64,000 nucleotides of DNA, from contig NBIV01000026.1 in NCBI GenBank assembly GCA_003194525.1, positions 310,001 through 374,000 on the forward strand, read 5' to 3'. The notes beneath the pieces were generated by a model. It ran no database searches. It was not told the DNA's origin and saw only the letters and a list, made by a program, of their open reading frames with translations. Source of the stretch: Gracilariopsis chorda (lineage: Eukaryota; Rhodophyta; Florideophyceae; Gracilariales; Gracilariaceae). This document shows, piece by piece, positions 46,875-55,953 of this stretch; the stretch's first letter is position 1; every line of letters begins with the position of its first letter. A program made the position numbers and the translations under genes.

Positions 46875-49800
46875 GCGCCACCGCTTCGCTCCCCTGCCAA
46901 AATCCTTACGAGGAAACTGGCTCAAGAAGACGTGAGCTCGGACCACTTAGTGGCTCTGCGTCGTCCGTGGATACGGTCCCGTAACCTCCGCATCCCGGAT
47001 CGAGTTTTGGTAATGGCCAAGAGGAACTATAAAGTTTATAGTGACCTCGGTCTCTCTAACCAGTTCATGGTTCGTCAGTTATCTGTCCTGGATACAGGTG
47101 CCGCTCCGAACCTGATCAATATCGGGATTATTCCACCCGCCATGCGGAAATGCATTCGCATTGGTCCAAGTCTGGATCTGGCGGACGCTAATAACAACCC
47201 GCTCCAGACTCTTGGAACAATTCCTCTGGTACTCAGACTAGGCACCTACGTGGTGAAGTTGGACTTCATCGTATGCGATTCTCTTGCTGCACCCGTCATC
47301 CTCGGTTGTGATTTCTGTGACCGCTTCGTGGAAGCTATCCGCCCTCGCTCCAGATCCGTAGAATTGGCCAACGGTTCGACCATCCCGATTGTACGGAAGC
47401 CCTTGCGACACGCCTCCCGTAAACGGGTACCTTTACCTGCTGCTCAGGAAGCGTCCAATGTGGATCGAGCATCTACGAAGATTCGCGTCGCGGAACCAGT
47501 TTCGATCCCGAAGGAATCTCAGGTATGGGTCTCAGTAACATCCAAACACCACGGGTTGCAGGTTGTTCAACCGCTCCCCTCGCTCTACGAACAGCGCCGT
47601 CTCGCATTAGCAAATGGGATCGTATCCGTCGAGCCGGACAAACCCTTTAAGGTTCTCGTTGCTAACCTCGGAACTACCACTCAGTGGTTGGTTAAAAACC
47701 AGGTCCTGGGCAACATGCTTCCGCATCCGTTGGCTATCCTTCCTACAAAGATTCCGATATCCGACGTTCTCGGAATACAAGACCCTAAGGAGGGGGAGGA
47801 GGTCCCGTTCGTTCCGTTGGATTCCGCCCGGGAAAGTTCAGATTCGACTGTCGAAGAAGCTCAGAAGAGCACGACTTCAGCATCGGCAGATACTGCGTTA
47901 GACCCAGAACAGGCTTTGGATAAGTTGGACCTGGATCACATTAATGAATCTCATCGTGAGAAGTTTCGTGACATGCTCAGGGACTTTACCGCCATGTGGG
48001 ACGGTTCCCTGGGGACGATAGGGGTAACCGAACATCGGATTGATTTGTTGCCGGATACACGGCCTATTGCACAGCACCCGTATCGGGCAGGCCCTAAAGC
48101 AAGGGGGGAAGAGAAATCTCAGGTGGAGAAGATGCTGCGAGCTGGAGTTATCGAAGCAGCACAATCCCCTTGGGCTTCTCCTGTTGTCCTTGTTCCGAAA
48201 GCCGATGGATCATGGCGTTTCTGTGTGGATTACCGCCGCCTGAATGCGGTTACTGTCAAGGACGTCTATCCGATTCCACTAATGGACGAGTACATTGACT
48301 CCCTGGGGAGCGCAACGGTGTTCACTACCCTCGATGCCAATTCGGGATACTGGCAGGTCCCTATTAGGAAAGAAGATCGTGATAAGACCGCGTTTGTGTG
48401 CCATCAAGGACTATATCGCTTTAAGCGAATGCCGTTTGGACTAACGAATGCCCCAGCTACATTCCAACGGGCAATCGATATCCTCTTGGCGAGGTTCAAA
48501 TGGACCAGCTGTCTGGTATACTTGGACGACATTATAGTGTTCTCCAATAACTTGGACGATCACCTGTCCCATGTCCGGGAAGTCTTGACAGTGCTCCGCA
48601 ACGCAGGCATCACCCTGAAGCTGGGAAAGTGTGAGTTCTGCGCCGATTCGGTAAAATATCTGGGGCACATCATCCGCCCCGGACAGCTTTCAATCGATGA
48701 AGCAAGAGTGAAATCACTTCGAGAGGCGAAACATCCGACTAATCAAACGGAGCTTCGATCCTTCCTAGGACTTTGCAATGTATATCGCCGATTCGTTCCG
48801 AACTTCGCCGACTTGTCAGCACCGCTTAACGCACTCCTCCGGAAAGGACAACCCACCGAACTGGACGTCTTTGACGAGGCTGAGTCGTCAGCATTCTCGT
48901 CTCTTGTCGACGCTGTAACGTCCCCGCCAGTTCTGGCCTTACCGCACCCGGACTTACCCTTCGAAGTGGATACTGACTCAAGTGCCCACCAGGTGGGTTG
49001 TGCGTTGTTTCAAGTCACGGAAGAAGGAGAAAGACATCCGATCGGATATTGGTCACGTTCGTTGAACGTTCACGAGCGCAACTACTCGGTGTCCGAGAAG
49101 GAGTGTCTTGCTGTTGTTTGGGCGTTGGCAACGCTTCGCCCATACCTTATGGGTAACCATTTCAAAGTTCACACCGATCACTCGGCTCTCCGTTGGCTAC
49201 TCGAAATTCGAGAACCGTCGGGCCGCCTCATGCGTTGGCGTCTCCGACTCTCGGAATTTACATTTGATGTCCTCTACAAGAAGAGATCCCTGAATACTCA
49301 GGCTGACGCCCTATCGCGCTTAGGAACATCAGCGGAAACCGAACCGGTCGACGATCTGGAAATACCATGTTTCATGGCACAATCCCCGGAGGGAACGGAA
49401 GAAGACGACCCAGACGTGAATGGGGATGACATCTGTGACGATATTCTGGCTGCAAACCCTACGGATCCTCCGGATGACCAGGTTGTTCCCATATCCTCTG
49501 AGGAAATGATCCGTGAACAACAGCAGGATCCTTTCTGTGCCCAGATTCGTGCCCGTCTTAACGGGGGCGCACAGATACCCTTTGCGGTGAACGATCGAGG
49601 CTACCTAGTCAGGTTGCTGACACGGGCCCCACAGATCGTTGTACCTCACACGCTGCAGCAGCGCGTCTTGCATCTATCGCATTACGCGAAGTTGGGTGCA
49701 CATCCCGGCGGGAGGAAACTATACCTGACCCTTCGCAGGGACTTCTATTGGCCTGCTATGGCATTTGACTGCTATGCAGTTCGCCGCTCGTGCGTGGAAT

Positions 49801-51233
49801 GTGCGAAGAATAATGTGAAACTTCGGAAGTACTCGAAGAAGTTAACACTATTCCCGGCACGGGCGCCACTCGAATATGTCGCTATTGATATCTTGGGCGA
49901 GCTTGTCAAAACCAAACGTGGTTACAAGTATCTTCTCGTCATTACTGACCGCTTCTCAAAGTTGGTGAGAACAGTACCGCTTAAACGGATTACCGCGGAC
50001 GTGGTTGCGCGTGCGTTCGTAACCCACTGGGTCTTTACTTACGGCCCGCCGGTACACCTACTCTCCGACAACGGATCTCAATTCACCTCAAAGTTCTTTC
50101 AGGACGTATGTAGAATCTTGGGAATCAAGAATATGTTTACTACCACCTACCACCCGCAGTGTAACGGACAAGTGGAACGATTCAATCGTACTATGCTCAA
50201 CGCACTGCGCGCGTATGTCGCGGATCACCCCATGGAATGGGACTTGTACACGGACGCTATTACGTACGCGTATAACACCCAGGTACACCGGGTCACGACC
50301 CTCGCTCCATTTGAGCTGGTCCTGTCTCGGATTCCGCCACCCATGGCTATTGAAGCGCAACCGAACGTCTCGGGGTACCCTTCACCAAGGTTATATCGAG
50401 ATTCCTGGAAGGAATGGTTGAAGAACATGGTCCCTACCGCCCGAAAGGCTATGGGAAAAGCCCAGGAGGCATACAAACAGAACTTCGACGCGAAGATTCG
50501 TTCCCCGATACCCCAGGTCTCGGAAGGGGATTCTGTCTTCCTGCGAAAGGAATATTATAATCCCGAAAAGGAGAAGCGCCACAAGTTGTCACCGATAGTG
50601 AATGGACCCTATCGGGTGGTTTCCGTCGCCGACGACACAGTCGTACTGGACATCGATAACCAGTTCGAACGCGTCTCACGCGACCGCGTAGCCCACGCGC
50701 CTGCGCCCCCTGAGGGCTCATCACCGCTCGTGACAATCCCGGAGGATGACCTCGTAACTCGGCCAACGGATAATCTGCTTCCGTCCCGCCCACCCGTCTT
50801 ACCGCACCCGGAACGGGGACTCTCGGATCTTCCAATTGCCGATCAACCGGTTGGGCGCGCCGCGCGTATCGTGCAACGCACGCTTGACCCCAAACGCCTA
50901 ACCGTTACTCCGCCCGCGGAGGTCCTTCATCCTGAACCCACCGCCCTCTCACCTAAGGAGGGGGAGGAACGGGAATCGATCGCGCCATCGCGGAAGGAAG
51001 CTCCGGCGTCGGACGGTGTCCCGTTTCATACGGCATCGTCGGATGAACACCCCCAGAGCAGGGAGGAGTGGAACACATCTCGAAGCGAGAAGGCCGTCTC
51101 CGCGGACCCGGATGCACTCCTGTCGAGCGAGTCGCTGGGTAGCGAAGGAGGAAGTAGTGAACCGGACTCGGTGTGGTCACTAATGTGGCGAATGATATCT
51201 CCGAGCACGGAGCACATACAACCTCGTTCATAA
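46875..51233 (+). CDS. pol: E2 Pol polyprotein (protease, RT, RNase H, integrase)
   Basis: Open from 46875 to TAA 51233. There is no ATG until about 47013, so it is expected to be made as a Gag-Pol fusion by -1 frameshifting at 46806-46815; the only obstacle is TAG 46872-46874, where E1 has Glu. Residues counted from 46875: protease VLDTGAAP (Asp about 73); RT with [14 protein letters not shown] and YLDDIIVFS (549-557); RNase H VDTDSSAHQVGCALF (about 697) and HTDHSALRWLL; integrase zinc finger LSHYAKLGAH ... CVECAK (about 930-975); core triad in AIDILGE (about 1003), LSDNGSQF (1064) and GQVERFN (Glu about 1100); GPY motif NGPYRV (about 1243); then a Pro/Ser/Glu-rich tail. It copies the RNA to DNA and integrates it. 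Confidence 0.93.
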   Translation, partial: APPLRSPAKILTRKLAQEDVSSDHLVALRRPWIRSRNLRIPDRVLVMAKRNYKVYSDLGLSNQFMVRQLSVLDTGAAPNLINIGIIPPAMRKCIRIGPSLDLADANNNPLQTLGTIPLVLRLGTYVVKLDFIVCDSLAAPVILGCDFCDRFVEAIRPRSRSVELANGSTIPIVRKPLRHASRKRVPLPAAQEASNVDRASTKIRVAEPVSIPKESQVWVSVTSKHHGLQVVQPLPSLYEQRRLALANGIVSVEPDKPFKVLVANLGTTTQWLVKNQVLGNMLPHPLAILPTKIPISDVLGIQDPKEGEEVPFVPLDSARESSDSTVEEAQKSTTSASADTALDPEQALDKLDLDHINESHREKFRDMLRDFTAMWDGSLGTIGVTEHRIDLLPDTRPIAQHPYRAGPKARGEEKSQVEKMLRAGVIEAAQSPWASPVVLVPKADGSWRFCVDYRRLNAVTVKDVYPIPLMDEYIDSLGSATVFTTLDANSGYWQVPIRKEDRDKTAFVCHQGLYRFKRMPFGLTNAPATFQRAIDILLARFKWTSCLVYLDDIIVFSNNLDDHLSHVREVLTVLRNAGITLKLGKCEFCADSVKYLGHIIRPGQLSIDEARVKSLREAKHPTNQTELRSFLGLCNVYRRFVPNFADLSAPLNALLRKGQPTELDVFDEAESSAFSSLVDAVTSPPVLALPHPDLPFEVDTDSSAHQVGCALFQVTEEGERHPIGYWSRSLNVHERNYSVSEKECLAVVWALATLRPYLMGNHFKVHTDHSALRWLLEIREPSGRLMRWRLRLSEFTFDVLYKKRSLNTQADALSRLGTSAETEPVDDLEIPCFMAQSPEGTEEDDPDVNGDDICDDILAANPTDPPDDQVVPISSEEMIREQQQDPFCAQIRARLNGGAQIPFAVNDRGYLVRLLTRAPQIVVPHTLQQRVLHLSHYAKLGAHPGGRKLYLTLRRDFYWPAMAFDCYAVRRSCVECAKNNVKLRKYSKKLTLFPARAPLEYVAIDILGELVKTKRGYKYLLVITDRFSKLVRTVPLKRITADVVARAFVTHWVFTYGPPVHLLSDNGSQFTSKFFQDVCRILGIKNMFTTTYHPQCNGQVERFNRTMLNALRAYVADHPMEWDLYTDAITYAYNTQVHRVTTLAPFELVLSRIPPPMAIEAQPNVSGYPSPRLYRDSWKEWLKNMVPTARKAMGKAQEAYKQNFDAKIRSPIPQVSEGDSVFLRKEYYNPEKEKRHKLSPIVNGPYRVVSVADDTVVLDIDNQFERVSRDRVAHAPAPPEGSSPLVTIPEDDLVTRPTDNLLPSRPPVLPHPERGLSDLPIADQPVGRAARIVQRTLDPKRLTVTPPAEVLHPEPTALSPKEGEERESIAPSRKEAPASDGVPFHTASSDEHPQSREEWNTSRSEKAVSADPDALLSSESLGSEGGSSEPDSVWSLMWRMISPSTEHIQPRS

Positions 51234-51622
51234 CCAGTTTCGTGGTGAGCTGAAAAGCAACCGCGGACACGGAGAGTGTGGTTGACACTGCGTGCGTTAC
51301 CGCAGAGCCCTACAAATGGACACTGTGACGCCACTGTCACGCGGACGAAGCCCGAAATTCCAAACCGTGGAAAGGTGTACACGTACATACCGCCGGCCGG
51401 CGTCAGGAGTACAGTCAAGACCCGCGTCGTGGAAAGACCGCGCGCGACACTTGCCGCCAGCGGCCAGCCAATCACAGTGTGTGATGCATGGCAATCCGCC
51501 TCCTGGCGTCGGAACCGTAGTGAACCGCCTCCCTCACCGTGAACGGTCAAACTCACCAGAGTTGCACGGGTCGCGTGGGAGAAGAGCTCGCGAGCTGCGC
51601 GTCAATAGGGGAATCCGGTTAG

Positions 51623-52018
51623 AACGGAAGGCCCCCCCCCACAAGGAGAGGATTAGGAAGCGGAAAGACCGCAATGCGGTATCAAGTCCCAGCACTCGCA
51701 GCGTCGAGGAAAGCTGACTTTGCCCGCAGGGTCGCGCCAATTTCAGGCAAGTCCCCTCACAGGGTTCTCCCCTTAAGCCCTGCCATGACGGGTCAGGAGC
51801 CGGCTACGTACGACCAGGAGTTTGTCGTTGACCACATCGTGGATCATGTTCTGGACTCCAAAGGAGTGTGGTTTTACCAAATCCGATGGTACGGATACCC
51901 CCCGGAAGAGGACACATGGGAGCCCATTCAGCACCTTCCTCGTTCCAAGGTGATAACCTACCACCGCCGGACGCGGTTCCCACTCCCATCCACTTTGGAC
52001 ATGGCCCAGGTTGGGTAG
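51623..52018 (+). CDS. E2 chromodomain frame
   Basis: Frame opening at 51623 (first ATG 51674) and ending TAG 52018. The last 65 residues are a chromodomain: EFVVDHIVDHVLDS, FYQIRWYGYPPEEDTWEP, IQHLPRSKVITYH. It is about 390 bp downstream of the pol stop and in another frame. An intervening frame (51292-51717) could feed into it by slippage at a run of nine C (51632-51640). Without splicing, frameshifting or recoding the domain would not be joined to integrase. Confidence 0.8.
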   Translation, partial: NGRPPPTRRGLGSGKTAMRYQVPALAASRKADFARRVAPISGKSPHRVLPLSPAMTGQEPATYDQEFVVDHIVDHVLDSKGVWFYQIRWYGYPPEEDTWEPIQHLPRSKVITYHRRTRFPLPSTLDMAQVG

Positions 52019-52354
52019 GACGATACACTGCACTATGCAGAAGATTCCGAAGACGGAAGAGAAGTCTCCGAAGAGAAGAGGACACAGGAAGAGATCTGGC
52101 TACAGAAGGTTACACGAAGTAATGGACTGGATAGGGAAACCAATGGTCATTGGACGTCACACCGCCTAGCGGTCCGACCGAAGTAACGGTTTAATGAAGA
52201 ATACCGCCTAGCGGTCCAGCATGAAGATGCTATGAAGAAGAAAAAGAAGAGTCCGGACATACGGATATAGAAGAAGGAAGTCGTTTACCACAAGCTATGG
52301 AGCGTTAAGCGCTAACCTATATCAGGTGTGTGTGCCACGGTCCAGGATCCTGAC

Positions 52355-54196
52355 TTAGGATGAGCCGCTCGTTGGCGGTTGGTAGTTCGCAGACGCGAAA
52401 GCCAATAACTCGCTCACGCTGGTGAGGTTGGAAGGCGCAACCACTCCAATGGACTGGAGGTGAGCCCTGAGGGCAACGGCCTGAGGGTCCACGGGGACCG
52501 GAGATGCGGTAGACGGAGACGCAGCCACACTGGCGGCCATATTCCAGCCATCTGGAGCAGCCACATGCTGGCCGGATCCGTCGAGATCGTCGACCATCGC
52601 CGTTACCGGGGCTACGGCCTCCTCCACCTCATCGGGGTCGTCATCCACCATTGGATCATCCTCGTAGGAACCGTGCCAGTCATCGGAAAACATGAACCCA
52701 ACCGGGTGGCCTCGCGGAACGGAGCGTGGTACATCGCGTAACGCTAGCGCGTGAGCCCGTGAAGTCACGGATACCTCCCAAGGGTCATAGAAGACGAAGT
52801 TGCCAGCGTTTGGATTTCTCCGGCCTGGAGAGCGATCATGCCTGGAAGGCTCACCGTCAGGGACGTTGGAGACTGGGACTGTATCCCAGTTAACCATATC
52901 GATGGTGTTCAGAAGGCACTGAAGCTCATCCACATTGGCTTCGGATCCCAGAGGGATATAGAGATCCAATCGGCGGATAACCTGGCGTAGGTGAGGAGGA
53001 ATGTACCACAGACGGTTCTTGTCGTACACCTCCCAGAGGAGAAATGCGGCAACGCGAGCAGCCCATTCGGCGAGGAAGAGAGTCCAGTAACCGGAATCCG
53101 GATTGTTGATTAATCGTGAACCGATGTAGCTGAGGCACGGAGGCATCTCCGCAAAGCATCCCCTCGGGACTTCGAACCTGCTCCACCAATGGGGAAGAGG
53201 TGCATACCGGCCGCGCATCGCGGATGGACGGAGCCTCTCGACCTCGAGATTTTGGTATGGTACCAGGAACCCGAAGCGGGAGCGCGCCTTTCGCTCAAAC
53301 CGGAGTCGGTCGAAGAAGGATCCGCGATGATTCGGACGACGAAGATATCGGAACTCTGCACGCAGAATTGGGCGCCTCCAGAGGAGCATCCCGGCTTCTA
53401 TTGGAGTGGACCGGAACGGTGTAGATGGCTGGTAGGCAGCAAGGTTCTCGCAGTATGAGACTTCACCGTAGGTACGGTACCGCGAGAGGTCAAAGCTGTA
53501 TTCCGTTGGTACCAGCTCATCCGGATAACTCGCGCGGGCGAGACGGTCGTAGGCGACCTTGGCCATCCCGGCACGGGCTTCATTCAGCGTCTCGAAACCA
53601 TATCTGGTGCGCTTCCGTGCGAGGAACTGTGGCTCTACCGCGATACGCGTCCTCCAGTCGAAGGAGTCGACCATATCCCGGCCTAGTCCCCCTGGGAGCT
53701 CGCCCTCCTCCACATAGGAGTCGATGAGGTCCGAGTCGGAAACCCATGTGGGGTGGAACCAGGGCGCACGCGAAAAGAGGAGAGCGTCTTCCCGGGGAAT
53801 GCGGGCCCAAAGTGTCGACGGTGACACCCAGCCGGCGGCGGTCGCAGTGATCGGTATCGCTTGAGCGGAATTCCAGGCGGCGATACTCGCGGCATCCGAG
53901 GCATCCAAGGTTGGAACATGAGACGATCCTCCAGGCAGAGGCAAGGAGAGGAACCCAGAGGATGGGTGACGAACCCACGACCCCGGCGTCGCGAAGGAAG
54001 GTTGTCCGCTCGCGGAAGTCCCCTGCGGGGCGCCCGCAGGCGGGTTGTTCGAAAACGGAGTGTTGGTCATAGTAGAGAGGGGCGCGGAGTCTGTTGAAGA
54101 AGGTACTGAGGGTTGATCAGTTGTAACCGTGTTGGTACGGGGGACCGGTATCTCGGCGATTCCCTTGTCGGGACTATTTATACAATCGCGCCTCAT
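52355..54196 (-). CDS. E2 antisense gene (aORF), intact; novel family
   Basis: Minus-strand frame with ATG 54196, 51 bp from the 3' LTR, and stop at 52355 (613 residues; the frame is open a further 20 codons to 54256, inside the LTR, without an ATG). N-terminal 90 residues are Ser/Thr/Pro-rich. A core of about 400 residues is rich in Arg, Trp and Tyr (PWFHPTWVSDSDLI, LRAEFRYLRRPNHRGSFFDR, PYQNLEVERLRPS, EWAARVAAFLLWEVYDKNRL, RRLDLYIPLG, NFVFYDPWEV). It is followed by an acidic segment (DDPMVDDDPDEVEEA) and a helical end (LRAHLQSIGV, VSELLAFASANY). No transmembrane helix, signal peptide or zinc motif is seen. Homologues lie at the same place in E1 and E4. Transcription would need an antisense promoter in the 3' LTR. 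Role unknown. Confidence 0.85.
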   Translation of the reverse strand: MRRDCINSPDKGIAEIPVPRTNTVTTDQPSVPSSTDSAPLSTMTNTPFSNNPPAGAPQGTSASGQPSFATPGSWVRHPSSGFLSLPLPGGSSHVPTLDASDAASIAAWNSAQAIPITATAAGWVSPSTLWARIPREDALLFSRAPWFHPTWVSDSDLIDSYVEEGELPGGLGRDMVDSFDWRTRIAVEPQFLARKRTRYGFETLNEARAGMAKVAYDRLARASYPDELVPTEYSFDLSRYRTYGEVSYCENLAAYQPSTPFRSTPIEAGMLLWRRPILRAEFRYLRRPNHRGSFFDRLRFERKARSRFGFLVPYQNLEVERLRPSAMRGRYAPLPHWWSRFEVPRGCFAEMPPCLSYIGSRLINNPDSGYWTLFLAEWAARVAAFLLWEVYDKNRLWYIPPHLRQVIRRLDLYIPLGSEANVDELQCLLNTIDMVNWDTVPVSNVPDGEPSRHDRSPGRRNPNAGNFVFYDPWEVSVTSRAHALALRDVPRSVPRGHPVGFMFSDDWHGSYEDDPMVDDDPDEVEEAVAPVTAMVDDLDGSGQHVAAPDGWNMAASVAASPSTASPVPVDPQAVALRAHLQSIGVVAPSNLTSVSELLAFASANYQPPTSGSS

Positions 54197-54233
54197 CTCC
54201 TCACGCCTATACTCGCGTTCGTTTTCGGCCCTT

Positions 54234-54246
54234 AAGGAGGGGGATG
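54234..54246 (+). promoter_or_regulatory. E2 polypurine tract
   Basis: AAGGAGGGGGATG abuts the 3' LTR start TGTAGTG. Confidence 0.8.
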
Positions 54247-55160
54247 TGTAGTGCAATACATTCCCGCGTACGGGCGATGGTGAAACTCATATCTGAGGTG
54301 TACTCGGTGCGAGCGATGAAGCGGGATGCATGAATTTTAGCCCCCGTTTACCGGGCTAATTAGCGGTCGGGTTACCCAGGGTGGTTATGGGAACATTCAT
54401 ATTTTGTGGTACTTGCCTGGCAAGGGTGGTGGACACGTGGCTACAGCCCCGGCCAGGAGGCCCAAAACGGCTACTTATTTTAGTATAGTTTAGGGGTTAA
54501 TTTTACTTAGGCTAGTGCACTACCTACTGTACTGCACTGAGCTAGTACTTGAGCGTCGGCCGCACGGCGGCGAGCTCACCAAGAAAAGTAACAAGAGTTC
54601 GGCTCTGACTCTATTCGCCATGCGAAGTGTCTAACTCCTCGCGGAGGTACACCGCTTGCCCGATAGTTTCACCCGACTCGCACCACCGAGGAGACCGTGC
54701 TCGTCGTACCCAGTGGGTTGTGACCACTCGTGGTATTCGTTGTTGTCGTGTGACCGCCCGTACAGGCCCTATCTCCGCCCCAGTTTTGGGTATTGATATT
54801 ACCGACGTGTGTCGTGAGACCGTGAGACCATCCCTTCCCCTCATATCCCCTAACCGCCGCGCGGTGCGTGTTCGTGTGTGTGTATCGGCACCCCCCCTCC
54901 GGGGTCTGTTCCCGCTTTCCGCACGCCCCCGTCGGGTGGTCCCTTTCCCTCTTTTGTTCCACTGTTCGCAGGCTACTTCCGGACCAGCCGTGGTTCCGAC
55001 CCGTTCTAACCCCTAAACCTCCGAGGTACATCCAGGCTCCCGACGGAGTTACACCCGTCATACGGGACACGGAGGGCTCTACCCAGCTGGGCCTACCTCT
55101 CCAAGAGAGCAAGGCTTCGAGCTGCCTTGGGTGCCTTTCCCACACCGGGATTGCACCACA
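54247..55160 (+). repeat. E2 3' LTR
   Basis: 914 bp, differing from the 5' LTR at about three positions, followed by target duplication AGAAG. Confidence 0.96.
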
Positions 55161-55165
55161 AGAAG

Positions 55166-55953
55166 GGGACAAGTACAAAGACAACATTGGGACCGTCGGT
55201 GGAGCAGAAATCGAAGAGAATTCTTCTCTTTTCTCTGCTACGTTCTGTACTGGTGCGGTGGAAGGCATTATTCTTGCTTATCAAGGATCCGATATCAATG
55301 TGATTCCACCAAGCTTGCTCACCCTTATGCTAGAGGCGGACGCGAGCCTCCAAGTCATCGAACTTGACGAGACGCTCGAGTACAGCAACGCCAGTCTGGA
55401 GGCAGTGCCTCTACGTTGCAGCCGCAAAGTGACGTCCAACGTCATGCTACGCATACGTCATGGCACAAAAATGATGATGCGCGGCATGGAATGGCTGGTG
55501 AGCGACGGTGATACGAAGTACGCAATAATCGGGAGAGAAGTGCTGTCAGCCATTGGACTAGACAATCGCACTTTGATGGCGGCCGCGTGCGATCGACATG
55601 ATGGAGTGCTAAACATACCCGAACTCCTCGAGAAAGCGCAGGCCGACGCCCAAAATCCCATAGAAGGCTCGATCCACAGCATTCTGCAGTCCAGAGCCTT
55701 TGAGCATGGCAGCACTTACCATAGCACTGGGGGAGCAGAAGAGGACATGCTGGAGGATAGTGACGTGTATTTTGACTTGGGCGAGGACCCGAAAGAGGAT
55801 CTAGAAGCGGCACTAGATGGAAAGGTCGAGGAGGCGCGGGCCAATGGCCTCTCGAAAAGTGGTGCGAGCAGGCTTACACGCTTGTTCAAGAAATACAAGC
55901 AGGTTTTCGACTTCGGCTGGGAAAATCCTCGCCAGCCAATGTTAAGCCTATGA
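55166..55953 (+). pseudogene. E3 retropepsin-like protease region
   Basis: Open frame from the E2 boundary to TGA 55953, about 262 codons. GAVEGIILAYQGSDINVIPP sits where a retropepsin active site would be, but the D-T/S-G triad is replaced by QGSD, so activity is doubtful. A conserved IIGREVLSAIGLDN strand-turn and an acidic linker (EEDMLEDSDVYFDLGEDPKED) follow. The next frame (RT) overlaps its stop by four bases (ATGA). The apparent longer frame running back into 54868 is only LTR of E2 read through. Confidence 0.65.

Larger units (their letters stand above)
43707..55160 (+). mobile_element. E2: young, nearly intact Ty3/gypsy chromovirus with antisense gene
   Basis: 11,454 bp, flanked by the 5-bp duplication AGAAG (43702-43706 and 55161-55165). 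Both LTRs are 914 bp; I count three differences (two near 43919/54459, one near 44268/54808). It contains open gag (680 codons), open pol (about 1,450 codons), a chromodomain frame and an open 633-codon antisense frame. One in-frame TAG (46872) lies just after the gag/pol frameshift point. It is inserted in E3 and is the youngest event in the window. Confidence 0.96.

Noticed and set aside
54868..55953. A 361-codon frame crossing the E2 3' LTR into the E3 protease
   Set aside because: The first 98 codons are LTR sequence that is open by chance; the coding content begins at the E2/E3 boundary (55166). A chimeric transcript is possible but nothing supports it.
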